Counted from the first letter of the stretch, positions 9,246-18,788 are shown. The stretch: 43,944 bases of DNA from an uncultured Chitinophagales bacterium (GCA_938023075.1 CALHDG010000008.1:1-43944); one strand, 5' to 3'. The notes: generated from the letters alone by a model not told the origin. Numbers and translations are program-made.

Positions 9246-9797
9246 TTATTTTGCTTTCGAGTTCCATTGTAATTCGTCAATTTGATTATCTTTTGCTGTT
9301 TTTCTACTTAATATGAATAAATAATCGCTTAAACGGTTTAAATATTGTATTACTAAATCATCAACTTGCTCTTTTTTTGATAATTGTACCACCAAACGCT
9401 CTGCCCGCCGGCAAACACAACGGGCAATATGGGTAGTACTAACGGCTTGATGCCCGCCCGGAAGGATAAAATGTTTTAGTTCTGGCAATTCGGCAGTCAT
9501 TTCATCCATCTTAGTTTCTAACAAAACTAGGTCATCCATTTCAATTTTGGGTAATTGCATTTTACTTTTTTCTGGATCTGCGGCTAAGTTTGAGCCAATA
9601 GTAAACAATATATCTTGTATATGTTTTAAATCGGCACGAGTAATATCTTCTTTTTGATAATCTCTAACCAACCCTATGTAAGAATTGAGTTCATCTACTG
9701 TACCATAGCACTCAATGCGTAAATGAAATTTATTTACACGAGTTCCTCCAATTAGTCCGGTTGTACCGTCATCTCCTTTTTTGGTATATATCTTCAT
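9246..9797 (-). CDS. Cob(I)alamin adenosyltransferase (PduO/MMAB type)
   Basis: Transfers the adenosyl group of ATP to cob(I)alamin to make adenosylcobalamin. The 183-residue protein has the family's N-terminal ATP-binding signature YTKKGDDGTTGLIGG (residues 4-18) and the GTVDELNSYIG helix. The C-terminal RCVCRRAERL and LNRLSDYLFILSR helices form the rest of the active site. Length is typical for the PduO-type catalytic domain. It lies 37 bp downstream of the ABC ATPase gene in the same direction, which suggests one transcript, though the two jobs are not obviously related. Confidence 0.93.
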   Translation of the reverse strand: MKIYTKKGDDGTTGLIGGTRVNKFHLRIECYGTVDELNSYIGLVRDYQKEDITRADLKHIQDILFTIGSNLAADPEKSKMQLPKIEMDDLVLLETKMDEMTAELPELKHFILPGGHQAVSTTHIARCVCRRAERLVVQLSKKEQVDDLVIQYLNRLSDYLFILSRKTAKDNQIDELQWNSKAK

Positions 9798-9834
9798 AAT
9801 AAAAACCTAACGGTAATAAAAAAAAACTACATAA

Positions 9835-10539
9835 TCAACTATTTTTTTGGTCTGACTCAATTTTTCCATCCCTCATTCGAATAATTCGTTGGGCATGTTG
9901 GGCAATATCTTCCTCATGAGTTACTAAAATTACCGTATTACCCCGTTTATGGATATCGTTTAATATTTCCATAATTTCGTACGAAGTTTTGGTATCGAGG
10001 TTACCGGTAGGTTCATCGGCAAGAATAATAGAAGGATTATTAATGAGTGCCCGGGCAATGGCTACCCGTTGGCGTTGCCCACCTGAAAGTTCATTAGGTT
10101 TATGGTCTAAGCGATCGCCCAAGCCTACTGCTTCTAACATATCATCCGCTTTATCTAAACGTTGATTGCGGCTCATACCAGAATAAACCAAGGGCAATGC
10201 TACATTAGCGGTAGCGGTTAAACGTGGCAATAAGTTAAAGGTTTGAAATACGAAACCGATTTCTTTATTTCGAATTTTTGCTAATTCGTGATCAAATAAA
10301 GTGGCTACATTTTCTCCGTTTAAAATATAATCACCCGAAGTTGGGGTATCTAAGCATCCCATCACGTTCATTAAAGTTGATTTACCTGAACCTGAAGGAC
10401 CCATTAAGGCAACATACTCGTTTTTATGGATGGTTAAATCTACCCCATTTAGGGCTTTTATGGTAATCTCCCCTAATTCGTAAAACTTGGTTACTTGTTT
10501 TATTAGTAAAACCGGTTGGTTGGAATAGTTCTTCTCCAT
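9835..10539 (-). CDS. ABC transporter ATP-binding protein, LolD/MacB-like
   Basis: ATPase subunit of an exporter of the LolD/MacB/FtsE class. Walker A is GPSGSGKST (47-55), the Q-loop is in [10 protein letters not shown], the signature [10 protein letters not shown] begins at 151, Walker B is IILADEP (171-177), and His208 is the switch histidine. The 234-residue length fits a stand-alone ATPase. No permease gene is next to it, so the partner must be elsewhere. Lipoprotein release or macrolide/peptide export are both possible. Confidence 0.88.
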   Translation of the reverse strand: MEKNYSNQPVLLIKQVTKFYELGEITIKALNGVDLTIHKNEYVALMGPSGSGKSTLMNVMGCLDTPTSGDYILNGENVATLFDHELAKIRNKEIGFVFQTFNLLPRLTATANVALPLVYSGMSRNQRLDKADDMLEAVGLGDRLDHKPNELSGGQRQRVAIARALINNPSIILADEPTGNLDTKTSYEIMEILNDIHKRGNTVILVTHEEDIAQHAQRIIRMRDGKIESDQKNS

Positions 10540-10596
10540 TTAACACAAGATAAAGGAATTTTCTATTTTTTAAAGGATAACCTACCGGCAAAAAAA

Positions 10597-10628
10597 TGCG
10601 TTTAACTTTATTTAAAAAGTTAAACGCA
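10597..10628 (-). terminator. Intrinsic terminator after the secreted protein gene
   Basis: Perfect 13-bp stem TGCGTTTAACTTT / AAAGTTAAACGCA around a 6-base loop. Read on the minus strand it is followed by a run of seven T, so it ends transcription from 10655-11521 and insulates the ABC gene. Confidence 0.8.
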
Positions 10629-10654
10629 TAAAAATCCTATAATAAACTTTTTGA

Positions 10655-11521
10655 TTACTTTACCAAATACATGGAATTTGTTTTCACAAACACATGTTGT
10701 TGTTTTACAGGATTTTTTATACGCATACTTACTATGAAAAAAGTATTTTGATTTTTCTTTGTACCCATAAATTGATTGGAAGAAAAATTAATATCATTTA
10801 AGGTGTATAAGATCTTGCCGTCAATTGTATAAATGTTAGCCTCTTCATAAACTACCTGATCTCTACTAACATATTGAACAAGATCAAAAAATGAGTTAAA
10901 TTGAACATTGTCTTGCTGATAAATGTTCGATAGCCTTAAATTCGGTTCATTGTTTAACATTTTGCCTCCACCGGTTGGATTGAGGGCGAGACCCATAGTA
11001 AAGAAAGAAACTAGGCTATAATTGGGATTGTTAGTTTCAGGTGCTGCGCCGGACCCAACTCTAAAGGCAGGCCATACAATCACAACGTTGTTATTATTAG
11101 GATCTACTTTTTGAGGATCAATCATTACATCTTCGGTGAAAAATAAACTTTCGCCAGGGTTGAGATAAACATTTGTTAGTTGTTGGTCTTCGATAACACT
11201 ATCAGATTCGAGCTCATTTAAATCAGTTTCATTTTCCATTTCAAAACCCAAATTAATTCTAATGCTTCCATCAAATAATTCATTACCAATATTTTCAAGA
11301 TAAGCACTTATGGTAACCACTTCTCCTACCGAAACCGTATCAGGAAAGTTAATGTTAACAATTTCTAAATCACAAATATTTCCCGATCGAATTAATAAAA
11401 CCGGAGCAGAAACTAACGATTGGCTTCTAATTGGGTTAAATAATCTTTGCGCAAAAACATCTCCCAAACTCAACAAAAAAAGCGTGGTAAATAGCACAAC
11501 ATTTTTAATCATAACTTTCAT
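10655..11521 (-). CDS. Secreted protein with CARDB-like domain, function unknown
   Basis: An open frame extends upstream to 11548, but a start at 11521 (MKVMIKN...) is preferred: it puts an ordinary signal peptide (VVLFTTLFLLSLGDVFAQ) at the N-terminus and has AAAGG just upstream. The mature part begins with CDLEIVNINFPDTVSVGE and resembles the beta-rich CARDB-type domains of cell-surface proteins. The C-terminal 75 residues (YTIDGKILYTLND...) look like a type A type-IX-secretion sorting domain, but I am not certain. It is divergent from the 11621 gene and ends at a strong terminator. Confidence 0.7.
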   Translation of the reverse strand: MKVMIKNVVLFTTLFLLSLGDVFAQRLFNPIRSQSLVSAPVLLIRSGNICDLEIVNINFPDTVSVGEVVTISAYLENIGNELFDGSIRINLGFEMENETDLNELESDSVIEDQQLTNVYLNPGESLFFTEDVMIDPQKVDPNNNNVVIVWPAFRVGSGAAPETNNPNYSLVSFFTMGLALNPTGGGKMLNNEPNLRLSNIYQQDNVQFNSFFDLVQYVSRDQVVYEEANIYTIDGKILYTLNDINFSSNQFMGTKKNQNTFFIVSMRIKNPVKQQHVFVKTNSMYLVK

Positions 11522-11620
11522 AAACACCTTTATACAACAAAGTAACACAAATTACTTTATAGTTACATGTTTTTATAATCGCATTTATCCTATTATCTTA
11601 CCTGCCCAAAAATTGCATAC

Positions 11621-13132
11621 ATGGATATTGTAAAGTCGTTGAATAAAGAAGAAAGTAGAAATTTTAAGCTTTTTTTAAAAAGATCGAATGCAAATGTAGA
11701 CACTGCACCGGTTAATTTATTATTTGACTCCTACAAATTGGACAACTTTAAAAGTGATAATGAAATATACGACAATTTGTTTGGGCATATTAAAAAAAAT
11801 GCCTTTTACCGCTTGAAAAACAGAATGATAGAGGATATTTACAAGAGTTTATTAGTTTTAAATTACGATAAAGATGACCATATTACCGTTCATAACAATG
11901 TTATTTTAGCAGAGATTTTTTCGTATAAATCGGAATATCAAATTGCTTTAAAAATATTAAAAAAGGCAGAGCAAAAAGCGCTTAAAAATGAATTTTACTC
12001 TCTACTAGAAATTGTTTATGATAAAATGCTAGACTTAAGTAAGCATTACTCAGAAGTACCGGTGATGGAAGTAATTGAGAAAAAAAATGAGATTTTAGAA
12101 AAAAAACAATTTGCTTCAAAGTTAAACGATTTAGTCGCACAACTTACTTGGTATTTGTTAAACTCAAATTTCGATTCGAAAGAAATTAATATTATGGAAC
12201 AATTGGATACCATTAAAAGTGAGTTAGCCAATAGCCATTTGTTAGAAACCTCCGTATCCATCCAATTTCAAGTTCAAGATAACATTAGTTATATTTTATT
12301 GAAGAAGAAAGATTATGTTTCTTTAGATTTTTACTTGGAAACACAATTGTTAACTTTTGAAAATAAGCAAATATTTAATAAAAACAACTATCATCATAAA
12401 ATTACGATATTGGTGTGGTTAGCCAACACTAATTTAAAATTACTTCAATTTGAAAAAGCAGAGCGCTATGCAGAACAACTAAAGCAGAGTTTAGAAGCTT
12501 TTAAAAGACTACATTATAACAATTATATTTGGGCATATTATCAACCTTTATTTATTGCCAGCTACTATACAGGGCAATTAAATAGATGTTTAGAAATTTT
12601 GGAAGAACTTAATAAAGAGAAAATTATTAAAGGACACCGGGTATATGATATTTTTGTTAATTTAAATTCGGCTATCGTTTTTTATGGACTTAACAATCTT
12701 AAAAAAGCTAATGAATATATCAATAATTTACTGCAACCTGAATTGTTTAAAACGCTTTCTCCAGAACTGAAACTCAACATTAGAATTGTCGATTTAATTT
12801 TCTATTTTGAAAATGAAGATTACGATTATTTGTTATACAGTATTAAACAATTCAAACGAAAATTTAATCATTTATTAAAGTTAGATGCTTTTACATTAGC
12901 CAAAGAATTTGTTAATCTATTGGAGAGCTTAAGTAAAGCTAACAATAAATTAGAAGACACTGATTTTGCCAATAAAATAAAAGATTTCATTAAAAAATCA
13001 CCACCATTTGAACCGGGCAATAACGAAGCTTTAGATTATAGAATTTGGTGGCTTTCGCGTTTGAACAAGAGAACCTATTTTGAGCAGTTGTTAGTGTATG
13101 TGGAAGAATTGGGCGGAGGGAAAAGTGTATGA
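11621..13132 (+). CDS. Helical-repeat cytoplasmic protein, function unknown
   Basis: 503 residues without a signal peptide, starting MDIVKSLNKEESRNFKLFLK. The sequence is almost entirely alpha-helical, with TPR-like pairs (YQIALKILKKAEQKAL near residue 107, later FEKAERYAEQL and LKKANEYINNLL). I recognise the type as a Bacteroidota-specific hypothetical scaffold but know no function. There are no catalytic motifs. Codon use is as AT-rich as its neighbours. It stands alone between a divergent secreted-protein gene and the AlbA/HATPase gene 93 bp downstream. Confidence 0.75.
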   Translation: MDIVKSLNKEESRNFKLFLKRSNANVDTAPVNLLFDSYKLDNFKSDNEIYDNLFGHIKKNAFYRLKNRMIEDIYKSLLVLNYDKDDHITVHNNVILAEIFSYKSEYQIALKILKKAEQKALKNEFYSLLEIVYDKMLDLSKHYSEVPVMEVIEKKNEILEKKQFASKLNDLVAQLTWYLLNSNFDSKEINIMEQLDTIKSELANSHLLETSVSIQFQVQDNISYILLKKKDYVSLDFYLETQLLTFENKQIFNKNNYHHKITILVWLANTNLKLLQFEKAERYAEQLKQSLEAFKRLHYNNYIWAYYQPLFIASYYTGQLNRCLEILEELNKEKIIKGHRVYDIFVNLNSAIVFYGLNNLKKANEYINNLLQPELFKTLSPELKLNIRIVDLIFYFENEDYDYLLYSIKQFKRKFNHLLKLDAFTLAKEFVNLLESLSKANNKLEDTDFANKIKDFIKKSPPFEPGNNEALDYRIWWLSRLNKRTYFEQLLVYVEELGGGKSV

Positions 13133-13182
13133 AACAATCTTCGTACGAATAAAATTTTTTTATGGTAGAATTTCCAATAGAA

Positions 13183-13208
13183 TTGCTTATAATTAATATT
13201 TAGTTTTG
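13183..13208 (+). promoter_or_regulatory. Promoter-like TTG / TAGTTTTG upstream of the AlbA-HATPase gene
   Basis: A TTG at 13183-13185 and TAGTTTTG at 13201-13208 match the two Bacteroidota promoter elements, with a 15-base spacer (a little short). The -7 box ends 17 bp before the ATG at 13225. Confidence 0.4.
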
Positions 13209-13224
13209 TAAAAAAGATAAGTAG

Positions 13225-14388
13225 ATGGATGCCATAGAATTCTTAGATCTTCTAAAAAAAGGTGAAACAAGTCAAGTACAATTTAAAGAAGCATTACCCA
13301 ATTCGGAAAGCCTTTCCAGAGAAATTGTAGCCATGTCTAACACAGCAGGAGGCCTTATTTTATTTGGCATTAAAGATAAAACGGCTGCTGTAATCGGTTT
13401 ATCAGCAGAGCAAATAGAATATGCTGACCGAAAAATAGCCGAATATGCCGATGCGATAGAACCTCCTATTTATTTATTTACTGAGGTTGTTGAATTTGAG
13501 GCTAATAAATTAGTATTGGTAGTACATATAAAAGAAGGTATTAACAAACCTTACAAAACGGCTAAAGGAGAAATTTATGTAAAACAAGGTTCAAATAAAA
13601 GATTGCTAACTGATAATACTGAGATTTTAAGGCTTTTTCAAAGTAGTGGTCAATTATTTTTTGATGAAACAACCGTTTTTGACTCCTCTGTTAATGATAT
13701 TAATGAGGATAAAGTACGAGCATATTTAAAACAAATACCCGGTAAAAGTGAAGAGGAATTGCCTCTGATTACCACCACTCTACTAAAAAATTTATTGGTG
13801 TTAAAAGAAGGCAAACTCACTATTGGGGGCTTATTATTTTTTGGTAAAGCTCCTCAAAAATATCGACCGGCATTTTGCGTAAAAGCCATATCTTTTTTTG
13901 GCAATGAATTAAGCGGAACGGAATATAGAAGCAGCAAAGATATTATTGGAACCATACCTGAAATGTTTGAACAAAGCCTAAGTTTTTTAAATGCCAATTT
14001 GCATTCATTACAATCAGGTCAAAATTTTAACTCTGTTGGAAAACTTGAAATAGCTCCTATTGCATTAGAAGAATTGGTGCAGAACGCTTTGATACATAGA
14101 GACTATCTTAAAAATGCACCGGTTCGAATTGCTATTTTTGACAACCGGTTAGAGATTATTAGTCCTGGAAAGTTACCGAATAGTTTAACAGTTGATGCTA
14201 TTAAAATAGGTAATGCTGCGGTTCGGAATAACTTGATGGTGTCTTACAGTGCTAAAACCATGAAGTACCGGGGTTTTGGTTCTGGCATAAGCCGTGCAAT
14301 TCAACATCAACCCAATATTGAATTGATTAATGATACTGAGGGAGAACAGTTTATTGTAAAAATTCCCCGACCGGCTTTTAAGGAATGA
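13225..14388 (+). CDS. AlbA-domain / HATPase_c_4 protein (Schlafen-like regulator)
   Basis: 387 residues. Residues about 10-130 form the AlbA_2 (Schlafen AlbA-type) putative nucleic-acid-binding domain, with VQFKEALPNSESLSREIVAM and NTAGGLILFGIKD. The C-terminal third resembles the HATPase_c_4 region often called RecG-like: EELVQNALIHRDY and FDNRLEIISPGKLP. Members are usually annotated as transcriptional regulators or putative ATP-binding proteins. It could regulate the gene upstream or act alone; nothing in the context decides. It is convergent with urocanate hydratase (49-bp gap). Confidence 0.85.
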   Translation: MDAIEFLDLLKKGETSQVQFKEALPNSESLSREIVAMSNTAGGLILFGIKDKTAAVIGLSAEQIEYADRKIAEYADAIEPPIYLFTEVVEFEANKLVLVVHIKEGINKPYKTAKGEIYVKQGSNKRLLTDNTEILRLFQSSGQLFFDETTVFDSSVNDINEDKVRAYLKQIPGKSEEELPLITTTLLKNLLVLKEGKLTIGGLLFFGKAPQKYRPAFCVKAISFFGNELSGTEYRSSKDIIGTIPEMFEQSLSFLNANLHSLQSGQNFNSVGKLEIAPIALEELVQNALIHRDYLKNAPVRIAIFDNRLEIISPGKLPNSLTVDAIKIGNAAVRNNLMVSYSAKTMKYRGFGSGISRAIQHQPNIELINDTEGEQFIVKIPRPAFKE

Positions 14389-14437
14389 GGAGAATATGAA
14401 TTGATTATTTAAACTGAAACTTAAGTTATTTATAAAT

Positions 14438-16453
14438 TCAAAACAAGTTCTCAAGTCTTTCCTCATCCACCATATTAGGCAAAGTAACTTTCAAATCCGG
14501 TCTTCGTTTCATTTCACGTTTTATAGCAAACAGTGCCTCTTCGTTTCTTGCCCAACTTCTTCTGGCAATACCATTATTTACATCATAAAAAAGCATGTGT
14601 TCTAATTTTTGTGCAGCTTCTTCACTGCCATCTAACAACAAACCAAAACCACCGTTAATCACTTCACCCCAACCTACGCCGCCGCCGTTGTGAATGGAGA
14701 CCCAAGTGGCTCCTCTAAAGCTATCGCCAATTACATTATGTATAGCCATGTCGGCGGTGAATTTGCTCCCATCATAAATATTACTGGTTTCTCTATAGGG
14801 AGAATCCGTTCCACTTACATCATGGTGGTCTCTACCTAAAACCACCGGAGCAGAAATTACTCCGTTTTGAATTGCTTTGTTAAAAGCCTGTGCAATTTTA
14901 ATTCTTCCTTCTGCATCGGCATATAAAATTCTGGCTTGCGAACCTACTACTAAGTTATTCGCATTCGCTTCTTTTATCCATTTAATATTATCGGCTAATT
15001 GTAATTGAATTTCTGGTGGTGAAGTAGCTTTAAGATTCTCTAAAACAGCTGTTGCAATCTCATCTGTCTTTTGTAAATCTGCAGCGTCGCCAGAAGTGCA
15101 AACCCATCTAAAAGGTCCAAAGCCATAATCAAAACACATGGGTCCCAAAATATCTTGTACATAAGAGGGGTATTTAAAATCGATTTGATCTTCTGCCATA
15201 ATGTTGGCTCCGGCACGACTAGCTTCTAATAAAAATGCATTACCATAATCAAAAAAATAGGTGCCTTTTTCGGTATGTTTGTTAATGGCTTCTGCCTGTC
15301 GTTGCAACGATTTTTTGACTGCTACTTTAAAGGCATCCGGATCATCACGTAACAATTGATTCGCTTCTTCATAAGACAAACCAACCGGATAATAACCACC
15401 CGACCATGGATTGTGTAAGGACGTTTGATCAGACCCTACATCTACAAAAATATTAGCATCGTAAAAACGTTCCCAAACTTCAACCACGTTTCCACAATAG
15501 GCTAAAGATACCACCTCTTTATTGGCTTGGGCTGATAATACGCGTTCAACTAATTCATCTAAACTGTAAAACAATTCATCTACCCAAGCTTGTTCGTTCC
15601 TTTTTTTGGCTGCTTTTTCGTTTACTTCGGCGCAAACCGTAATACAACCGGCAATGTTTCCGGCTTTCGGTTGGGCACCACTCATGCCACCCAAACCCGA
15701 AGTTAAAAAGATTTTACCAGCAATATCTTCCCCTTCTTTTAAACGATTTCTGAAAGCATTCATGACCGTGATCGTAGTCCCATGTACTATACCTTGTGGA
15801 CCTATATACATATACGAACCAGCCGTCATTTGTCCATATTGAGTAACACCGAGCGCATTGTATTTTTCCCAATCATCAGGTTTGGAGTAGTTGGGTATCA
15901 TCATACCATTAGTAATTACCACACGTGGTGCATTTTTTGAGGATGGGAACAAACCCATTGGATGTCCGGAATACATATGCAGCGTTTGTTCATCTGTTAT
16001 CTCAGCCAAATATTGCATAGTTAAAAGGTATTGCGCCCAATTTTGAAAGACGGCTCCATTGCCACCATAAGTAATCAACTCATCGGGGTGTTGCGCTACT
16101 TTTGGGTCTAAGTTGTTTTGTATCATCAACATAATAGCAGCCGCCTGTTGGCTTTTTGCCGGATAATCATTAATCGGACGAGCATACATCGGATAGTCCG
16201 GCTTAAACCGATACATATAAATACGTCCGTAATCGTTTAACTCGTCTAAAAATTCTTTGGCAAGCATTTTATGCCACGCTTTAGGAAAATAACGCAAGGC
16301 ATTTTTAAGGGCTAATTTTTTTTCGGGTACAGATAAAATATCTTTTCGTTTAGGGGCGTGATTTATTTGAGTATTGTAAATTTTTTTTTCAGGTAATTCT
16401 GCGGGTATACCTTGTAAAATTTGTTCTTTAAAATTAACTGCTATTTCAACCAT
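14438..16453 (-). CDS. hutU: Urocanate hydratase
   Basis: Converts urocanate to imidazolone propionate in histidine breakdown, using tightly bound NAD+. The 671-residue protein is the long form seen in Bacteroidota. Family signatures include YGGNGAVFQNWAQYL, SGHPMGLFPSS, LTSGLGGMSGAQPKAG (nucleotide-binding), GSDQTSLHNPWSGGYYP and SIHNGGGVGWGEVINGG. No hutH, hutI or hutG lies in this window, so the pathway genes are dispersed. It is divergent from the toxin-antitoxin pair at 16582. Confidence 0.95.
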   Translation of the reverse strand: MVEIAVNFKEQILQGIPAELPEKKIYNTQINHAPKRKDILSVPEKKLALKNALRYFPKAWHKMLAKEFLDELNDYGRIYMYRFKPDYPMYARPINDYPAKSQQAAAIMLMIQNNLDPKVAQHPDELITYGGNGAVFQNWAQYLLTMQYLAEITDEQTLHMYSGHPMGLFPSSKNAPRVVITNGMMIPNYSKPDDWEKYNALGVTQYGQMTAGSYMYIGPQGIVHGTTITVMNAFRNRLKEGEDIAGKIFLTSGLGGMSGAQPKAGNIAGCITVCAEVNEKAAKKRNEQAWVDELFYSLDELVERVLSAQANKEVVSLAYCGNVVEVWERFYDANIFVDVGSDQTSLHNPWSGGYYPVGLSYEEANQLLRDDPDAFKVAVKKSLQRQAEAINKHTEKGTYFFDYGNAFLLEASRAGANIMAEDQIDFKYPSYVQDILGPMCFDYGFGPFRWVCTSGDAADLQKTDEIATAVLENLKATSPPEIQLQLADNIKWIKEANANNLVVGSQARILYADAEGRIKIAQAFNKAIQNGVISAPVVLGRDHHDVSGTDSPYRETSNIYDGSKFTADMAIHNVIGDSFRGATWVSIHNGGGVGWGEVINGGFGLLLDGSEEAAQKLEHMLFYDVNNGIARRSWARNEEALFAIKREMKRRPDLKVTLPNMVDEERLENLF

Positions 16454-16541
16454 ACTGCAAGATACTATTTTGTTGATTATTGTTGATAGGTACAGATCAA
16501 TAATAGTTCGTTTTTAAGTTATTAAGTGCATCAGGTATTAT

Positions 16542-16549
16542 TATATTTG
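16542..16549 (+). promoter_or_regulatory. -7 box (TATATTTG) of the mazEF-like operon
   Basis: Perfect TAnnTTTG match 32 bp before the antitoxin ATG. A second match (TAAATTTG, 16570-16577) is too close to the start to be the main promoter. Confidence 0.45.
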
Positions 16550-16581
16550 TATGTACAAAGTAATTACATTAAATTTGTTAA

Positions 16582-16827
16582 ATGGAAGTAGCAATAGTTA
16601 AAATAGGTAATTCAAAGGGTATTCGTATTGCTAAATCAGTTTTAGATCAATATGGAATAAAAGATGCCGTAGAATTGATTTTGGAAGATGAGTTTCTAAT
16701 ACTAAAACCGATAAAAAAGGTTAGAAAAGGATGGGAGACTGCTTTTGAAAATATGGCAACCAATAACGAAGACCAACTATTAATTGATGATGTATTTGAA
16801 GATGAAAACTTTATGGAATGGGACTAA
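16582..16827 (+). CDS. MazE-like antitoxin (AbrB/SpoVT fold)
   Basis: 81 residues. The N-terminal swapped-hairpin DNA-binding domain shows VKIGNSKGIRIAKSVLDQYG, as in AbrB/MazE proteins. The acidic C-terminal tail (LLIDDVFEDENFMEWD) is the likely toxin-binding segment. Its last 10 bases overlap the toxin gene, the usual coupled arrangement. By family knowledge it should neutralise the toxin and repress its own promoter. Confidence 0.88.
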   Translation: MEVAIVKIGNSKGIRIAKSVLDQYGIKDAVELILEDEFLILKPIKKVRKGWETAFENMATNNEDQLLIDDVFEDENFMEWD

Positions 16828-17147
16828 TACTTCAACAATACAACATAGTAATTGTTAATTTGGATCCAACCATTGGCAGTGAAATAAAAAAAACGAGACC
16901 TTGTATAATTGTTTCACCCGATGAAATGAATGATCATTTGAAAACCATTATTATCGCTCCGGTCACTTCAAAATCGAGGAATTATCCTACACGGGTTATG
17001 ATTATGATTGATCATAAAAAAAATTGGGTTGTTTTAGATCAAATCAGAACTGTTGATAAAAGGAGAATATTAAAAAACATTGGAACCTTAGCAACAAAAG
17101 AAATTAAATCCCTCAAGGCTGTAATAAAAGAAATGTTGGTTGATTAA
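16818..17147 (+). CDS. MazF/PemK-like endoribonuclease toxin
   Basis: 109 residues of the PemK/MazF fold: NLDPTIGSEIKKTRPCIIVS (residues 14-33), the TIIIAPVTSK strand and LDQIRTVDKRRI. These segments carry the Arg and Thr used for RNA cleavage in the family. It overlaps the antitoxin gene by 10 bp. The pair looks intact. Cleavage sequence cannot be predicted from this. Confidence 0.88.
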   Translation: MGLILQQYNIVIVNLDPTIGSEIKKTRPCIIVSPDEMNDHLKTIIIAPVTSKSRNYPTRVMIMIDHKKNWVVLDQIRTVDKRRILKNIGTLATKEIKSLKAVIKEMLVD

Positions 17148-17166
17148 GAAGGTCTGTCTATTATTT

Positions 17167-17289
17167 GGAATGTGGAGAAAATAAATTTCCCAATTCTGAT
17201 AATGCAATTAATTGATAGACAAGTTGAAAAACGAAGGTCTAAGGCGAAGCCTTTTCAAACAAGTATAACGAAAAATGGTAAAGTCATAC
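17167..17289 (+). repeat. Family B intergenic repeat, copy B3
   Basis: AATGTGGAGAAAATAAAT ... TTGATAGACAAG ... GAAAAACGAAGG ... CGAAAAATGGTAAAG, collinear with copy B1. It sits 20 bp after the toxin stop. Confidence 0.65.
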
Positions 17290-17306
17290 CAGTTTGACTG
17301 TAAAAA

Positions 17307-17382
17307 GTGACACAAAAATTTTGGAATTAATTTGGTGAACTCAAGGCAAAAAACGCAGACATAGCCAGCGGCTGTGGCGATA
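17307..17382 (+). repeat. Family B partial repeat, copy B4, running into the truncated gene
   Basis: Contains CAAGGCAAAAAACGCAGACA and TAGCCAGCGGCTGTGGCGA, the core of the family including the AGCC/GGCT mini-hairpin. It ends inside the open frame that starts at 17374. Confidence 0.6.
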
Positions 17383-18459
17383 AACAAATCAATTGATAAA
17401 TTAAAAAAAGCCAACAAAAGAGATAAGTATATTCTAATTTTAGAAGAAGCCTATGCCGAAGCCATCAAGTTAGATTTACATAAAGTGGATAGATGGACCA
17501 ATCATGATTTGGTAAACAATTGGGAAAAAGTAAGAAATCTATATCGTAAATTAGATAGTCGCCAAAACAAGATAGAACAATATTTGCCATTATATATTGA
17601 GCAAGAAGGAAGACAGGCAGAGTTTGTACTAAACAATTATCAGGAAAAAATACACGCTCTGACCAATAATGTGTCTGAGTATTTGTACCGAACAGCTAAT
17701 GTATTGTTACAAGATAAGGACAAGGTAGCTGCCCGTAAAGCCTACGAAGTATTAGCAGAATTATGCTCTCTAAAACCCAATTATAAAGATGCCAGAAGTT
17801 TAAAGCAACATGCTTATGTAAAAGGACAAAACCATATTTTAGTAGCAATTGATAATCGATATGGCACTGGTTTACCGTTTGGTTTTAAAAGAGATTTAAC
17901 TAATCTAAACATTAAAGGAACTAACAGCAAATGGGTAGTATTTCACAACAACAGCCGCAGCAATTTACAATTTGATTATGTGGTTGAAATTGATATGAAT
18001 AAAGTAAATGTTTCGCCAGATAGTTTTGAAGAAAGGGTATATACTGATAGAAAAGAAGTAAGAGACGGTTGGAAATACGAGTTAGATAAAAAAGGCAATG
18101 TTTTAAAAGATACTTTAGGTAATGATATTAAAGAACCCAAATATAAGTGGATTACCTGCGAGGTGATTGAAAGCTGTCAAACAAAATCTGCCCAATTATC
18201 AGGCACGCTGCATATTTATGATAACCAAACCAATGTATTATTAGATAAAATTCTGGTACGTAGTTCTGCAAATTTTACAAACACCTTTGCCAATACCAAA
18301 GGTAATATCAATGCCCTAAGCGAAGCCTCCAAAACCAAAATACGTGCAAAAGCCAAACCGTTCCCAAACGATTTACAAATGTTAGAACGAGGTATTGAAT
18401 CAATGAAACCAAAAATTGAAAATGCCCTTACAGATAGGTTGGAACTAGTATTGTATTAA
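17374..18459 (+). pseudogene. 5'-truncated Bacteroidota lipoprotein-like gene
   Basis: The frame reads from a GTG at 17374 that lies inside a family B repeat; a stop (TAG, 17362-17364) sits three codons upstream and there is no in-frame ATG until past the middle. The remaining 361 residues begin in what looks like the interior of a helical N-terminal region (KLKKANKRDKYILILEEAYA) and continue to a beta-rich C-terminal half (NVSPDSFEERVYTDRKEV, KDTLGNDIK). I recall similar Bacteroidota proteins that begin with a lipoprotein signal and a short TPR-like stretch, both missing here. The C-terminus is intact and is followed by a good terminator. It may still be made from the GTG as a cytoplasmic fragment, so calling it a pseudogene is an inference. 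Confidence 0.6.
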
Positions 18460-18507
18460 TATTGGACAAACAGATAAAACATCTTAACGTAAAGAATAAT
18501 TCAACTA

Positions 18508-18536
18508 CCTCGTGTGCTTGCTTACGAGGTTTTTTT
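18508..18536 (+). terminator. Intrinsic terminator after 17374-18459
   Basis: Stem ACCTCGT / ACGAGGT around a 10-base loop, followed directly by a run of seven T. Confidence 0.8.
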
Positions 18537-18598
18537 ATCCCATCAAAGTTTCTTGCAAAAGACTACTAAGTAACGGTTAAAAAATAAGTTACTGATTT

Positions 18599-18700
18599 AG
18601 ACAAAGTTATTTTGTTTTTATGCAAGGCGCAAAAACGAAGCATAGCCGGAGGCTCTGTGAGGATTTTGTAACGCAGCAGTAAGGCAAAAGAACAAGTATA
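18599..18700 (+). repeat. Family B partial repeat, copy B5
   Basis: GCAAGGCGCAAAAACGAAGC, ATAGCCGGAGGCTCTGTGAGG, TTTTGTAACGCAGCAG and a trailing GGCAAAAGAAC align with the family core. It lies between the terminator and recQ. The rest of 18460-18788 holds no gene. Confidence 0.6.
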
Positions 18701-18788
18701 AACCGGTATAGTTATTATTTATCCGTTACTAAGGAAAAAATTAATTAATAATGAATAATCAATTAATTGCATTGCTTATCTTTATGAG

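Noticed and set aside
11621-14388. Helical-repeat gene plus AlbA/HATPase gene as a defence pair
   Set aside because: They are separate units with a promoter-like sequence between them, and neither shows an effector domain known from defence systems.
16582-17147. Toxin-antitoxin pair as a novel system
   Set aside because: Both genes show ordinary MazE/PemK motifs, length and overlap, so nothing is new about it.
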